DNA of 64,000 nt from JACZYA01 sp965247455 (lineage in GTDB: Bacteria > Acidobacteriota > Terriglobia > Acidiferrales > 2-02-FULL-67-57), in the NCBI GenBank assembly GCA_965247455.1, contig CBDFHE010000010.1:36700-100699 (forward strand). The letters run 5' to 3'. The position numbers and the translations under genes are program-made. Of this stretch, positions 29,366-40,390 are shown piece by piece. Within the stretch, counting starts at the first letter, position 1; each line of letters opens with the position of its first letter. The notes beneath the pieces were generated by a model that was not told where the DNA came from, made no database searches, and saw only the letters and a program-made list of their open reading frames with translations.

Positions 29366-29992
29366 ATGGCCAACCTGCTCAGTCGGTTTCGACCGCGCGA
29401 GCGAAGCTTTTTCGATCTTTTTACGGAAGTCACAGCCAACATCCAGGAGGCAGCGCAGGTGCTGGCCGCGCTGTTCGCTGACTACAAAGATGTGCCCTCG
29501 AAGGTAGATCACATCAAAGACCTCGAACACCGGGGCGATCAATTCACCCACGATCTGGCCACCAAGCTTAACCAAACTTTCATCACTCCGTTTGACCGCG
29601 AAGACATCCACCAACTCTCCAGCAAGCTGGACGATATCCTGGACCTGATGGATTCGGTGGCCGCCCGGCTGGTCATCTACCGCATACAGACCATCCGTCC
29701 GGGCGCAAAAGAACTGGCAGACGTCCTGGTCCAATCGACACGCGAGGTCCATACCGCCGTCTCGCACCTGGAAAAGCACGACCGGATCCTGGAGCACTGC
29801 ATCGAGATCAACCGTCTGGAAAACGAAAGCGACCGCATCGTGCGAGCCTCGATCGCCCGCTTGTTTGAAGAGGAAAAAGACCCGGTGGAGATCATCAAGT
29901 GGAAAGAGATTCTGGAAGTGCTGGAGATTGCCTCCGATAAATGCGAAGACGTGGCCAATGTCCTCGAAACTGTGGTCATGAAAAACGCGTGA
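29366..29992 (+). CDS. DUF47 (PhoU-like) regulator of phosphate transport
   Basis: 208 residues, all helical and rich in the E/D..xxxH..D pattern of PhoU/DUF47 proteins: TEVTANIQEAAQVLAAL, DHIKDLEHRGDQFTHDLATKLNQTFITPFDREDIHQLSSKLDDILDLMDSVA, and EINRLENESDRIVRASIARLF. The conserved acidic helices bind metal clusters in this family. The next gene, 84 nt downstream, is a Pit phosphate permease, and this pair is a very common operon. The product probably modulates the permease. TAGGAGG precedes ATG. Confidence 0.92.
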   Translation: MANLLSRFRPRERSFFDLFTEVTANIQEAAQVLAALFADYKDVPSKVDHIKDLEHRGDQFTHDLATKLNQTFITPFDREDIHQLSSKLDDILDLMDSVAARLVIYRIQTIRPGAKELADVLVQSTREVHTAVSHLEKHDRILEHCIEINRLENESDRIVRASIARLFEEEKDPVEIIKWKEILEVLEIASDKCEDVANVLETVVMKNA

Positions 29993-30076
29993 GCCGACGC
30001 GTCCCCATTCTTAACCCGGTCCGGACAAGAGTCCTGACCTGTTCCCCCTTCCGATTAACTTGATTGGAGTTCTGAC

Positions 30077-31063
30077 GTGGATGCCTCTGTCTTGCTGGTC
30101 CTGATCGTAGTAGTAGCGCTGCTGTTCGAGTTCGCCAACGGCTGGAACGACGCCGCCAATTCGATTGCGACCATCGTCTCCACTCGTGTGCTGAAGCCGC
30201 TGCCGGCGGTGGCCTGGGCGGCTTTCTGGAACTTCGTCGCCGCCTTTACTTTCGGCACCGCGGTCGCCAAGACCATCGGCAGCAAGATGATTAACCTAGA
30301 CATGATCAACGGGTGGGTGCTGCTCACCGGCCTGCTCGGCGCCATCGTCTGGACGGGCGTCTGCACCTGGCTGGGCCTCCCCATCAGCGTCTCGCACTCC
30401 TTGATCGGCGGCTACGCCGGCGCGGCCATCGCCCATGCAGGTTTCGAGGCTCTTATTCTCGGGGGATGGGTGAAACCCGTTCTGGGCATATTTCTGGCGC
30501 CGTTCATCGGAATATTCGGTTCCATCATTGTCACGATTGTTACCAGTTGGATTGTCCACCGCCAAGCGCCGCAGAAGATTGACCGTTGGTTCCGCCGTCT
30601 GCAATTGGTTTCAGCGGCCGCCTTCAGCCTGGGGCACGGCACCAACGACGCCCAAAAGGGCATGGGGATTATCACCGCGGCATTGGTCACCAGCGGCGCC
30701 GTGGCTGTGTATGAAGTCCCGTTTTGGGTTATCATTACCTGTCACCTGGCCATCGCCGCTGGCACCCTGGGCGGCGGCTGGCGTGTAATCAAGACCATGG
30801 GGCAGAACATCACCAAGCTCACTCCCTTCGGGGGCTTCGCGGCCGAGTCCGCCGCGGCTCTGACTCTGTTCGGGACAGCCGCCACCGGAATTCCGGCCAG
30901 CACCACCCACACCGTCACGGGTTCCATCATCGGCGTGGGGGCCTCGCGCCGCCTGACCGCTGTTCGCTGGGGCGTTACCCGACCCATCTTCATGGCATGG
31001 GTGCTGACCATGCCGGGCGCCGCCGCACTGGGCGCGCTGCTCTACTGGCTCATCGGTCGGTAA
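30077..31063 (+). CDS. pit: Inorganic phosphate transporter, Pit family
   Basis: 328 residues with about ten hydrophobic segments. The PHO-4 family signatures are FANGWNDAANSIATIVSTRVL at the N-terminus and GHGTNDAQKGMGII at the C-terminal half, the paired GXNDXX phosphate/ion sites. It symports phosphate with protons or sodium across the inner membrane. A GTG start at 30077 follows GGAG by seven bases. Upstream DUF47 is its partner. At 328 residues it is shorter than E. coli PitA (~499) but typical for the short bacterial Pit type. Confidence 0.95.
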   Translation: MDASVLLVLIVVVALLFEFANGWNDAANSIATIVSTRVLKPLPAVAWAAFWNFVAAFTFGTAVAKTIGSKMINLDMINGWVLLTGLLGAIVWTGVCTWLGLPISVSHSLIGGYAGAAIAHAGFEALILGGWVKPVLGIFLAPFIGIFGSIIVTIVTSWIVHRQAPQKIDRWFRRLQLVSAAAFSLGHGTNDAQKGMGIITAALVTSGAVAVYEVPFWVIITCHLAIAAGTLGGGWRVIKTMGQNITKLTPFGGFAAESAAALTLFGTAATGIPASTTHTVTGSIIGVGASRRLTAVRWGVTRPIFMAWVLTMPGAAALGALLYWLIGR

Positions 31064-31072
31064 GGAAACGAT

Positions 31073-32260
31073 ATGGCAAGCAAGCCTGCTTCATTTGCGA
31101 CCGTCGAAGAAACGATTGAGGAAATCCGCCAAGGCCGCATGATTATCATCGTGGACGACGAGGATCGCGAAAACGAAGGCGACCTCACCGTCGCAGCGGA
31201 GAAAATCACGCCTGAGCAGATCAACTTCATGGCCAAGCACGGCCGGGGCTTGGTCTGCGTCTCTCTCACCAGCGAGCGCTGCGACCACCTGCGACTCCGC
31301 TCGATGACCGACGACAATACTTCCCCCTACGGAACCGCCTTCTGCGAATCCATCGATGCCGGCCACGGCATCTCCACCGGCATCTCCGCCGCTGACCGCG
31401 CCGCCACCATTCGCACCGCCATCGACCCGGCCACGCGCCCGGCTGACCTGGTGCGGCCCGGCCACATGTTTCCTCTGCGCGCCCGCAAAGGCGGGGTGCT
31501 GGTGCGGGCGGGACAAACCGAAGCCTCCGTGGATCTGGCCCGGCTGGCAGACCTGACACCGGCCGGCGTCATCTGCGAAGTCATGAACGACGACGGCTCG
31601 ATGGCGCGCGTTCCCGAGCTTACCGCTTTCTGCCGTCAGCACGGGTTGAAGATGGTTACGGTGGCGGACTTGATCCGCTACCGGCTGCGCACCGAACGGT
31701 ACGTGCACCGCCGGGGCGAATCCCTCCTGCCCACCCGCTACGGCGACTTCCACATGATTGCCTACGAGTCCGAGCTCGACGGAGAAAAGCACGTGGCCCT
31801 GGTGAAAGGCAACTTCAGCGCCGAAGACGCGGTGCTGGTGCGGGTGCATTCTCATTGCTTGGCCGGCGACGTCTTTGGCTCCACGCGCTGCGCCTGCCGC
31901 GCGCTGGTTGATAAGAGCCTAGAAATCATTGCCCGCGCCGGCCGCGGCGTCTTCCTCTACCTCCACCAGACCGGGCCCGGGTTTGGAATCGAAAAAGTGG
32001 ACGACAAAAACGTCCTCGCCTTCCACCACGACTACCCCGCACGCAAAGGCAATGCCAGCGAGCACGTGCGGCACCAGCAACAGGTTCAGCGCGAGTCCGG
32101 CATCGGCGCCCAGATTCTCTCCGATCTGGGCGTGCGCAACATCCGCCTGCTCACCAACCACCCGCGCAAGGTGGCGGCGCTGGAAGGCTTCGACATTCGC
32201 ATCGTAGAGCAGGTTCCCATCCCGGTGGACGCCCGCCCGCTGGTTCGCCGCGACGCATGA
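31073..32260 (+). CDS. ribBA: Bifunctional RibBA (3,4-DHBP synthase / GTP cyclohydrolase II), cyclohydrolase half divergent
   Basis: 395 residues. The RibB half (1-~205) is intact: VDDEDRENEGDLTVAAE, GLVCVSL, MTDDNTSPYGTAFCESID, RPGHMFPLRA and EASVDLARLADL. The RibA half is degenerate. The zinc Cys triad is kept (HCLAGDVFGSTRCACR), but the usual RQEGRGIG loop is HQTGPGFGI, DTVEAN is missing, and the Asp of the D-x-R-E-Y motif before GIGAQIL is replaced (VQRESGIGAQILSDLG). It makes the 4-carbon precursor of riboflavin; GTP cleavage may be lost. Ten nt after the Pit gene, and its stop overlaps the next start (ATGA). Confidence 0.9.
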   Translation: MASKPASFATVEETIEEIRQGRMIIIVDDEDRENEGDLTVAAEKITPEQINFMAKHGRGLVCVSLTSERCDHLRLRSMTDDNTSPYGTAFCESIDAGHGISTGISAADRAATIRTAIDPATRPADLVRPGHMFPLRARKGGVLVRAGQTEASVDLARLADLTPAGVICEVMNDDGSMARVPELTAFCRQHGLKMVTVADLIRYRLRTERYVHRRGESLLPTRYGDFHMIAYESELDGEKHVALVKGNFSAEDAVLVRVHSHCLAGDVFGSTRCACRALVDKSLEIIARAGRGVFLYLHQTGPGFGIEKVDDKNVLAFHHDYPARKGNASEHVRHQQQVQRESGIGAQILSDLGVRNIRLLTNHPRKVAALEGFDIRIVEQVPIPVDARPLVRRDA

Positions 32261-32451
32261 GCCCGGCTCCCTCGCAACCGCCGGCACAAGCCTTCGGAAT
32301 CGCGCCCACAGCGGAGCTGCTCTACAATCTGGCCGCGCTGGGCGCGGTCGCCGCCTGCGCCTACTTTTTCTTCTGGGGATTCGTGCTGGTGGTGGGGCCG
32401 GCGCTGCTACTCAGCTTGATCTTGATGCTGGTCGAGCGCATTGTCGCTTAA
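32257..32451 (+). CDS. Small membrane protein
   Basis: 64 residues, start ATG overlapping ribBA's stop (ATGA) so translation is coupled. Pro/Ala head then two closely spaced hydrophobic helices (ALGAVAACAYFFFWGFVLVVGPALLLSLILMLVERIV). No family recognised; role unknown. Its stop codon overlaps, on the other strand, that of the comEA-like gene (both in TTAA). Confidence 0.6.
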   Translation: MSPAPSQPPAQAFGIAPTAELLYNLAALGAVAACAYFFFWGFVLVVGPALLLSLILMLVERIVA

Positions 32452-32810
32452 CGTTTCCTTCCCTTCTCTTCTGCGTCCTTTGTCTCCTTTGCTTCTCCTA
32501 TGGTTACGAGCAGCCGCAGCTCCTCGAACCTTCTCCGGCTGATGCCGCGAATCACCAGCAGCTCTTCCACTTTGCGGAACCGCCCGTGCTGCTCCCGATG
32601 GCGGATGATCCGCCCGGCAATCGCTTTCCCGATGCCCGGCAATTCTTTTAACTGCGCCAGCGTCGCGGTGTTAATGTTCACCAGCCGAGGCTTTTGCTTC
32701 TCCCCCTCCCCGGCCAGCGAGACGTTGTGTAGGCCTACAACAATCAACATCAACAGCAGGCCGGCCGCTGCCACTCTGACAACGGTTCGACGTTGAACAA
32801 AAAGCTTCAT
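32448..32810 (-). CDS. ComEA-like helix-hairpin-helix protein
   Basis: 120 residues. An N-terminal membrane anchor or signal (RTVVRVAAAGLLLMLIVVGLHNV) precedes two HhH motifs: VNINTATLAQLKELPGIGKAIAGRIIRHRE and FRKVEELLVIRGISRRRFEEL. These bind double-stranded DNA without sequence preference, as in ComEA, the periplasmic receptor for DNA uptake. The C-terminus is a charged tail. Its start overlaps the stop of the DUF2520 gene (ATGA). No ComEC is in the window, so competence is only suggested. Confidence 0.85.
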   Translation of the reverse strand: MKLFVQRRTVVRVAAAGLLLMLIVVGLHNVSLAGEGEKQKPRLVNINTATLAQLKELPGIGKAIAGRIIRHREQHGRFRKVEELLVIRGISRRRFEELRLLVTIGEAKETKDAEEKGRKR

Positions 32811-33667
32811 CTTCCCTTCTTCAGCAACCGCCGCAGCGCGCGCGTGGCTTGGCTCTGGTCGCGGCGATAAAGCTCAACCCCCGCCTCCGCCAGCGCGGCA
32901 TACACCTTGCGATAAACGGGCGGGAGGCGCCGCAGCGCCTTCAGGTGACGGCACACCGTGTCAGCATCGCCTCGCTCCAACGGCCCCGTCCAAGCGCGTG
33001 TGCCCAGCCGGGCGTAGCCCGCCACCGTCTGCTCCACCAACGGCAAGAGCGCTTGCCGGGCTTCTCGCTCCGCTACGCCCGTGCGCCGCAGCATGCGCGT
33101 CCCCAGGTCAATCAGCGTCATTAGATGCCCGGCCACCAGCGCAGCAGCGGCGTGGTAGAGCGCCTTCTCCCCGGCGCGAATCTCCATCGGCACACCGCCC
33201 AGCGCGCGCGCCAACGTCCGCGCCTGTCGCCGGGCGCGCAGATCGCCGTCAATCCCAAACACTATTCCTCGCGGAAGTATTTTTATCGGCTTCGGGAATG
33301 GCCAGATGGGATGCAGCGAACCCACTGCGGCCCCGCGCCGCTTCAACCGCGCCAGCGCGCTTGCGCTCAGCGCTCCACTGGTGTGCAGAATAACTTTGCC
33401 TTTCCAGCCGCCTTTCAATCGTGCCAGCGCGCCCGCCGCTTCGGCCACTTGCCCGTCCGGCGTAGCCACCAATACCACCTCGGCGGCCAGCAGCGCAGGC
33501 TCGACGCGGGCCAGCGGCTTCCCTGCCCCGATGAACTTCACCGCCCGGCGCGCGCTGCGGGCTGTGCGCGCGACCACAGCGCCAATGCGGTAGCCGCGCC
33601 GCCGCAGCGCTCGCCCCAGCGACTGCCCCACGCGCCCTGCGCCCACAATCGCAATCGTCTTCGCCAT
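32807..33667 (-). CDS. Rossmann-like / DUF2520 dehydrogenase-like protein
   Basis: 286 residues. KTIAIVGAGRVGQSLGRALRRRGY is the NAD(P) loop; VLVATPDGQVAEAAGAL, VILHTSGALSASALARL and VGSLHPIWPFP match the Rossmann-like plus DUF2520 pair, a family related to NADP oxidoreductases and pyrroline-carboxylate reductase; no substrate is established. The C-terminal helical part (FGIDGDLRAR..., LYHAAAALVAGHLMTLIDLG) is DUF2520. ATG at 33667 (MAKTIAIVG) is preferred over 33682. It overlaps the comEA-like gene by four bases. Confidence 0.8.
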   Translation of the reverse strand: MAKTIAIVGAGRVGQSLGRALRRRGYRIGAVVARTARSARRAVKFIGAGKPLARVEPALLAAEVVLVATPDGQVAEAAGALARLKGGWKGKVILHTSGALSASALARLKRRGAAVGSLHPIWPFPKPIKILPRGIVFGIDGDLRARRQARTLARALGGVPMEIRAGEKALYHAAAALVAGHLMTLIDLGTRMLRRTGVAEREARQALLPLVEQTVAGYARLGTRAWTGPLERGDADTVCRHLKALRRLPPVYRKVYAALAEAGVELYRRDQSQATRALRRLLKKGR

Positions 33668-33746
33668 CGCGTGTTTTACCATACTGCTTTTACCTATCCC
33701 TCGCTGGGGAAATTCGCGCCCCGGCGGGACCAGCTCCTATCCACCA

Positions 33747-33843
33747 ACAAAAGCCGATGAAGGATCCTGGCGGATTCTTCGCCGCTACCAAAACATAATC
33801 ACCATTTCACCGAAAATGGTAGCGGCGATGAACCCAGCCGGGT

Positions 33844-33860
<17 letters not shown>
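33747..33860. repeat. Nested inverted repeat at the 3' end of uvrB
   Basis: Outer arms acaaaagccgatgaa (33747-33761) and ttcatcg.tcggcttttgt (33843-33860); inner arms ttcgccgctacca and tggtagcggcgatgaa (33778-33790, 33818-33833). The right outer arm covers the uvrB stop. It could act as a transcription terminator for uvrB; no U-run clear enough to be sure. Confidence 0.55.
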
Positions 33861-35979
<2,119 letters not shown>

Positions 35980-36017
35980 CCCCTCACCGTGCTTATTGCT
36001 GAATACCCAAACTTTTT

Positions 36018-36046
36018 ATTATACCCCGGTGGGCAAGCTGTCTTCA
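36018..36046 (-). promoter_or_regulatory. Candidate uvrB promoter
   Basis: Perfect TATAAT on the reverse strand (36018-36023) about 40 nt before the uvrB ATG; the -35 at 17 bases (TGAAGA) is weak. Confidence 0.35.
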
Positions 36047-36062
36047 GCACACGACCGGGTAG

Positions 36063-36190
36063 ATAGTGTCCTAATTTCGCACCGAGCCCCCAGGCCCCTG
36101 CCTGGGGGGAGCAAGAATCCCTGCGGCGGGGGCCGCAGGGCCCGGTGTGATTTGGGGCCGAGTTCGGAATCGCTCAAATTAGGACACTAC
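36063..36190. repeat. MITE-like element, family A copy 3
   Basis: Ends atagtgtcctaattt and aaattaggacactac. Interior hairpins gcccccaggcccctgcctggggg and ccctgcggcggggg.ccgcaggg lie between caccgag and cggtgtg arms; the subterminal block ggggccgagttcggaatcgctc matches copies 1 and 5. Lies just upstream of uvrB's start and downstream of the next reverse gene's stop. Confidence 0.85.
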
Positions 36191-36205
36191 TGCCGAGTGC
36201 CGACG

Positions 36206-37090
36206 CTAGCGCAGGCGCTCGATGCGTACCTGCACCGCCAGCCGGAAACGAAACACCAGCTCGCTCACGTCGGCCTTTTGGACTTTCTCCAAACTCCAGA
36301 AAGTTTCGCGCACGCCGCTACGCTCCGCATAGACGAGCTCAGCGTTGCGCTGGGAAATCCATTCCAGACTCTGCGCGGAGAAAAACGTGCGCGCTTCCAC
36401 GCCCTCAGCCGCCAGCGCAGGCGAGACCGCGTCTGCGGACGCCTGCACCGCCACCGCCCAGCGCGCTTGTTGCACATTGCAGTTCTCTTGCCGGAAGTCG
36501 CTCCGCAGCCAGCGCAGCTCGTAGCTGGCGCCATCCTCCTCCTGACCGGGATTCGCAGGCAATACTACCGGGCTGCCCTCGACGCCGGAGAAGCCTCCTG
36601 TCTGCGCCCAGCGTAGCCACGCCGTCAGCCACGCCGGTCGGGACTCGCCCAAGGGAAACACGGGCAGTTTGACAACCGGTCCGGTGAATTCCCTCCCGTC
36701 AAGCTGCTGCATCCACCGGAGCCCGAGCGCCAGCGCCAGTTGCACTCCCTGGCCGATTTCACCTTCAGCGTCCGTCTCTGGAGCTTGGGTTTCCACCTGT
36801 GTAAAGCGCCAGTGCGGGGCGGAACCCTCGGACACTTGCTGCTCGAGCACGAACCGCACTCTTCCTTCCCCGGTGACCGTCACCGGCTCAGCAGCGGCGG
36901 CGCCGCCAGTGCTGGCAGGCTCGGCGGTGGTGGTTTCCAGGCGGAAGACTTGCTCCACGCGATAGCGCCGGCGCGGTGCAGCCTGCTGGCCGGCGACGGT
37001 GCTCGCAGTCAAAAGAAAAAGTAGAACCGCTGCGCTGCTTCGCCAAGTCGCTCGCATCGTCAGCCAAGCCTTTGTCGTTGCTGTCCTCAT
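36206..37090 (-). CDS. Exported protein of unknown function
   Basis: About 294 residues. ATG at 37090 opens a signal peptide (RATWRSSAAVLLFLLTASTVAGQQ). The mature part is beta-rich (YRVEQVFRLETTTAEP, GRVRFVLEQQVSEG, RFTQVETQAPETDAEGE) and ends FRFRLAVQVRIERLR. I recognise no family. It is the last gene of the reverse run TPR-rnc-lepB-AsmA, beginning 13 nt after the AsmA stop, so envelope-related function is plausible. The frame is open upstream to 37276, which overlaps AsmA and is unlikely to be used. Confidence 0.6.
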   Translation of the reverse strand: MRTATTKAWLTMRATWRSSAAVLLFLLTASTVAGQQAAPRRRYRVEQVFRLETTTAEPASTGGAAAAEPVTVTGEGRVRFVLEQQVSEGSAPHWRFTQVETQAPETDAEGEIGQGVQLALALGLRWMQQLDGREFTGPVVKLPVFPLGESRPAWLTAWLRWAQTGGFSGVEGSPVVLPANPGQEEDGASYELRWLRSDFRQENCNVQQARWAVAVQASADAVSPALAAEGVEARTFFSAQSLEWISQRNAELVYAERSGVRETFWSLEKVQKADVSELVFRFRLAVQVRIERLR

Positions 37091-37103
37091 TGAACAGAAA
37101 AAG

Positions 37104-39635
37104 TTAGGGAGTATCACCCGCGGTTGGCTGAGGAGCGGCCAGTTGCACCTGTGGGCGGCGCAAGGTTCCAGTGAGGCGGTAGGTGGGCCCCAAGAGACGC
37201 TTGGCCGCCGGCGAGGGCCTGCGCCCCTCCACCGAGAGCGGCTGGCCGCGCAACTGCAAATCCATCCGCCCGTCAAACCCGACGTGGCCCGTCAACTCCA
37301 GCGCAGCGCCCGTGATGATGGCGCGTACTTCGTCCAGCTCCACCTGCCGGCCCGCAATGCGAAAATCTCCTCCCAGGCTTTGCAGGCGGGTGACGCCGCC
37401 GACCGGGTCGCCGGACTGCTCCGGGCCGCTTGCCGCCGCCATCGCCGCCAGCAAGTTGACCCGCTGCATCTCCCCATCGCGCAGCACGCCCACGATGCGT
37501 CCTTCCAGGCTGCGCACAAACTGGCGCGCGCGGGTGCCCGCAGCTTCCAGCACCACGTCGGCCCCGGCCAGCCCGGTGAGCAACTTACCGAGGTCCGAGG
37601 TGCCAACCAGCAAGTCATGTACGTTGATCTGCCGCAGGTTACCTTCCAAACGGTACTTGGGCGGATCGGCTAAGAAATCTCCCTGGAACCGGCCGGCGAA
37701 ACGTCCGCCGTAAGCGCGAAAGCGCAAGCGGGTCAAAAACAGCTTGCCGTCGCGCCACTCCGCTTGCGTTCGCAGGCGGCGCAGGCGAAAGGGCCCCGCG
37801 CGCAGGTCGTCAACGCGCAGGGCTCCTTGCAGGGAAAGCTCTTTCCACTGCCGTTGCCGAGAGCGCCCAGACTGCATCAACCGGGTCAGCAGGCTGCGCC
37901 GGCCGGGGTTCAGCAATTCGTCCAAGGCGGCCACGTCCAAACGGGCGGCGGTAGCGTTCACCGTCCACTGCGCGTCGCGGCTGGGCCGCTGCAAGGTGGC
38001 GGTGATCTGGTCGTCGCCCAGGTGAAGAACCAGCGGATCCACCCGCAGGCCCCGCCGGGACCACAGTAGATGCGCCTGCGGGATGGAGAGCGCCTGATTG
38101 AATTCCGGTGGATAGAACTTTGCTTCTTTTAGTTCTAGCCGCCCGCGCCACTGCGCGGTCCATCCGTTCTGCGCGTCTCCGCTCCCAACCAGATCCAGCG
38201 CCGCCTGACCTTCCCAGCGGTCGGGCTGGTACAAACTCCAACCGAAAGCAGCCGCTGCCTGTTCGAGCGAGGACAACTCCACGTTTTCGCTCTGCCAACG
38301 CACACGATAGGCGAAGGGCGCGCGGCCCGGCTGCCACGTGCCGCTCACGGCAAGCGCGTTTCCGGGCGAAAACTCCACCGTCAGCGGTTGCAGCACCAGT
38401 TGCCCGCGACTGAGTTCCAGGTTCAAGCCGGACAGTGGGACCGGCTCGCCCCGCCCCGGAATGCGCAGGGCCATCGGCTCTGCCGAGGTCAATTTTCCTT
38501 CCCACTGCGGAAGCTCTCCGCGAACCGCGAGCTCCAATTGCGCCACGCCGTCCAGCCGGGTGCCCTCCGGCACGTTGCTCTTCAAGCTGGCGAACTGCCC
38601 CAGCATCTCGTCCAGCACCAGCCGGCTGGACGTAGCCCGGAGATTCCATTGTGGTTGTCCGAAGAGGTCTTCCACGGCTCCGGCGAGATTGATTTCCGAC
38701 TGCCGAGCCCGAACGGCGATCTCCTCGATCTCGATTGTGTCCCATCCGTCCTTCCCCTGCACGGCGAAGTCGCATTCCCAGCGCGGCGTGCGCTGGGAGG
38801 CCAACAAGTCCCAGCGGCGAAGGTCCGCAAGCGTGAGCTTGCCCCGCGCGCTCCATGCCGCCGGCGTGCCCTCAAAGCGCACGGTCAACGACGCTTCCGC
38901 CCGAACGCCCGGCTCCCTCCCGGTGACCAGCGCCACCCACTGAGCCAACGAGCCTCGCTCCAACCCAACGTGTATCTGAAACCGCAGGTCGCTGAACTCC
39001 TGCGCCGATTCGACTTGCCCTTGCAGGCGGAGTCTTCCGGTTTCGCTCAAACGCCGATCGGTGCGCAGCGGGGTAGCGTCCAACTGGATCTGCCACCCGC
39101 CCTCGGCCAGCGGCGCACCGCGAAGACGGACGTCGCCGAGGGCGTAGATCAGCTTGTCGGCGCCTGACTTGAAGTTGATGCGCCCTTCGGTCGCGGAGAA
39201 AACTGGGCGGGAAGCCGCACCTCCACTTCCGTCACTTTCCCCGGCGGGCGGTTCCAGCAAGAGCGCGCCCAGGTTCCACGCCCCGTCGCCTGAGAGCACC
39301 AAGTTGATGCTGGGCTGAAGGAAATTTACCTGAGCGCACTCGAACCACCAGCGCCACAACACGGCTGCCGGGAGAGCGCAAACCACTTCCTCCGCGTAGA
39401 GAAAAGGCTCAGCGCCGAAACCCTCCTGCGAGTGGAGAACAAAGCCGCGCGCCACAAGCGCGGGCCGCGGCAGCAGCTGCGCAGTCAGGGTGCGGAACTC
39501 GACCGGCCGGCCCAGTTGCCGCTCGAAGGCCGCGCGCACCGGGTGGTGAAAAACTGTCAAACGGAGCAACCAGGGAAGCGACACCACCAATGCCAACAGC
39601 AGGCAGGCTGCAAACCAGATTCGCTTTCGACGCAT
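37104..39635 (-). CDS. AsmA-like outer-membrane assembly protein
   Basis: About 843 residues. A single N-terminal membrane anchor (RIWFAACLLLALVVSLPWLL) is followed by the AsmA start (RAAFERQLGRPVEFRTLTAQLLPRPALVARGFVL), then long repeating beta strands, and a C-terminal AsmA/DUF3971-like region (YRLEGNLRQINVHDLL, LEGRIVGVLRDGEMQRVNLLAAM, LELTGHVGFDGRMDLQL, GPTYRLTGTLRRPQVQL). AsmA-like proteins form bridge-like lipid-transfer channels between membranes. ATG at 39635 is 15 nt after lepB's stop and is the start before the anchor; 39680 would overlap lepB. Consistent with a diderm envelope. Confidence 0.85.
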   Translation of the reverse strand: MRRKRIWFAACLLLALVVSLPWLLRLTVFHHPVRAAFERQLGRPVEFRTLTAQLLPRPALVARGFVLHSQEGFGAEPFLYAEEVVCALPAAVLWRWWFECAQVNFLQPSINLVLSGDGAWNLGALLLEPPAGESDGSGGAASRPVFSATEGRINFKSGADKLIYALGDVRLRGAPLAEGGWQIQLDATPLRTDRRLSETGRLRLQGQVESAQEFSDLRFQIHVGLERGSLAQWVALVTGREPGVRAEASLTVRFEGTPAAWSARGKLTLADLRRWDLLASQRTPRWECDFAVQGKDGWDTIEIEEIAVRARQSEINLAGAVEDLFGQPQWNLRATSSRLVLDEMLGQFASLKSNVPEGTRLDGVAQLELAVRGELPQWEGKLTSAEPMALRIPGRGEPVPLSGLNLELSRGQLVLQPLTVEFSPGNALAVSGTWQPGRAPFAYRVRWQSENVELSSLEQAAAAFGWSLYQPDRWEGQAALDLVGSGDAQNGWTAQWRGRLELKEAKFYPPEFNQALSIPQAHLLWSRRGLRVDPLVLHLGDDQITATLQRPSRDAQWTVNATAARLDVAALDELLNPGRRSLLTRLMQSGRSRQRQWKELSLQGALRVDDLRAGPFRLRRLRTQAEWRDGKLFLTRLRFRAYGGRFAGRFQGDFLADPPKYRLEGNLRQINVHDLLVGTSDLGKLLTGLAGADVVLEAAGTRARQFVRSLEGRIVGVLRDGEMQRVNLLAAMAAASGPEQSGDPVGGVTRLQSLGGDFRIAGRQVELDEVRAIITGAALELTGHVGFDGRMDLQLRGQPLSVEGRRPSPAAKRLLGPTYRLTGTLRRPQVQLAAPQPTAGDTP

Positions 39636-39649
39636 GGAAGGGCGCGGGC

Positions 39650-40390
39650 TTACCGCACGAGGTGGAAGAAGCGTTTCCAACGAGCGCGGGCGAAGAAGTC
39701 GGCCAGCGCTCCCCCGGCTCCTCCACGCCCGCTGCGTGGGTTGCGCTCAGGAGTGCTCGCGAACGACCAGTAGATGACCAAGGGGCGGCCAATGATGGTG
39801 GTGCGATCCGCAAAGCCCCAGTAGCGGCTGTCTTGGCTGTTGTCCCGGTTGTCGCCCATCACGAAGTATTTACTCGGCGGGACCAGCAGTTCGTCGTTCT
39901 CGGTCAGCCGGGCCACTTCTTCGGCCCATTCGACTCCCATCCAGTGGGCCACGTAACCATCCGTCACGGGAAACGCGTCCCCAAACTGGACGCCGCTCCG
40001 TGGGCGCTCATGAATCTTGTAGGGCTCCTCCAGCGGCTCGCCGTTGATGTACACCTGCTGGTCCACGACCTTCAGCCGGTCGCCCGGCAGCCCGATGACA
40101 CGCTTGACGAAGTGCTGGTGCGGCGGGAAGGGATACTTGAAGACGACGATGTCGCCACGCCGCACTTCGCGGTACGGCAACCAATTTCCTTCCGGCTCGG
40201 GCTGCGCGAAGAGAAATTTGTTCACCAGCAGATGGTCGCCGACCAGCAAGGTCTTCTCCATCGAACTGGAAGGAATCTTGAACGCTTGGACCAAGAAAGT
40301 CGTGCCGTACAGAGCCAGAATGATCGTCACCAGCAGGGACTCCACGTATTCGCGCAGGGTAGTGCTTTTCGTCTCTTTAGGCTTTATCAT
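39650..40390 (-). CDS. lepB: Signal peptidase I
   Basis: 246 residues. One N-terminal membrane helix (LREYVESLLVTIILALYGTTFLV), then the catalytic Ser in IPSSSMEKTLL (S43), the catalytic Lys in FVKRVIGLPGD (K96), and the conserved YFVMGDNRDNSQDSRYWG box. It removes Sec and Tat leader peptides at the periplasmic face. Its start overlaps the stop of rnc by four bases (ATGA), and asmA follows. The final ~25 residues are Gly/Arg-rich and extra to the core fold. Confidence 0.95.
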   Translation of the reverse strand: MIKPKETKSTTLREYVESLLVTIILALYGTTFLVQAFKIPSSSMEKTLLVGDHLLVNKFLFAQPEPEGNWLPYREVRRGDIVVFKYPFPPHQHFVKRVIGLPGDRLKVVDQQVYINGEPLEEPYKIHERPRSGVQFGDAFPVTDGYVAHWMGVEWAEEVARLTENDELLVPPSKYFVMGDNRDNSQDSRYWGFADRTTIIGRPLVIYWSFASTPERNPRSGRGGAGGALADFFARARWKRFFHLVR

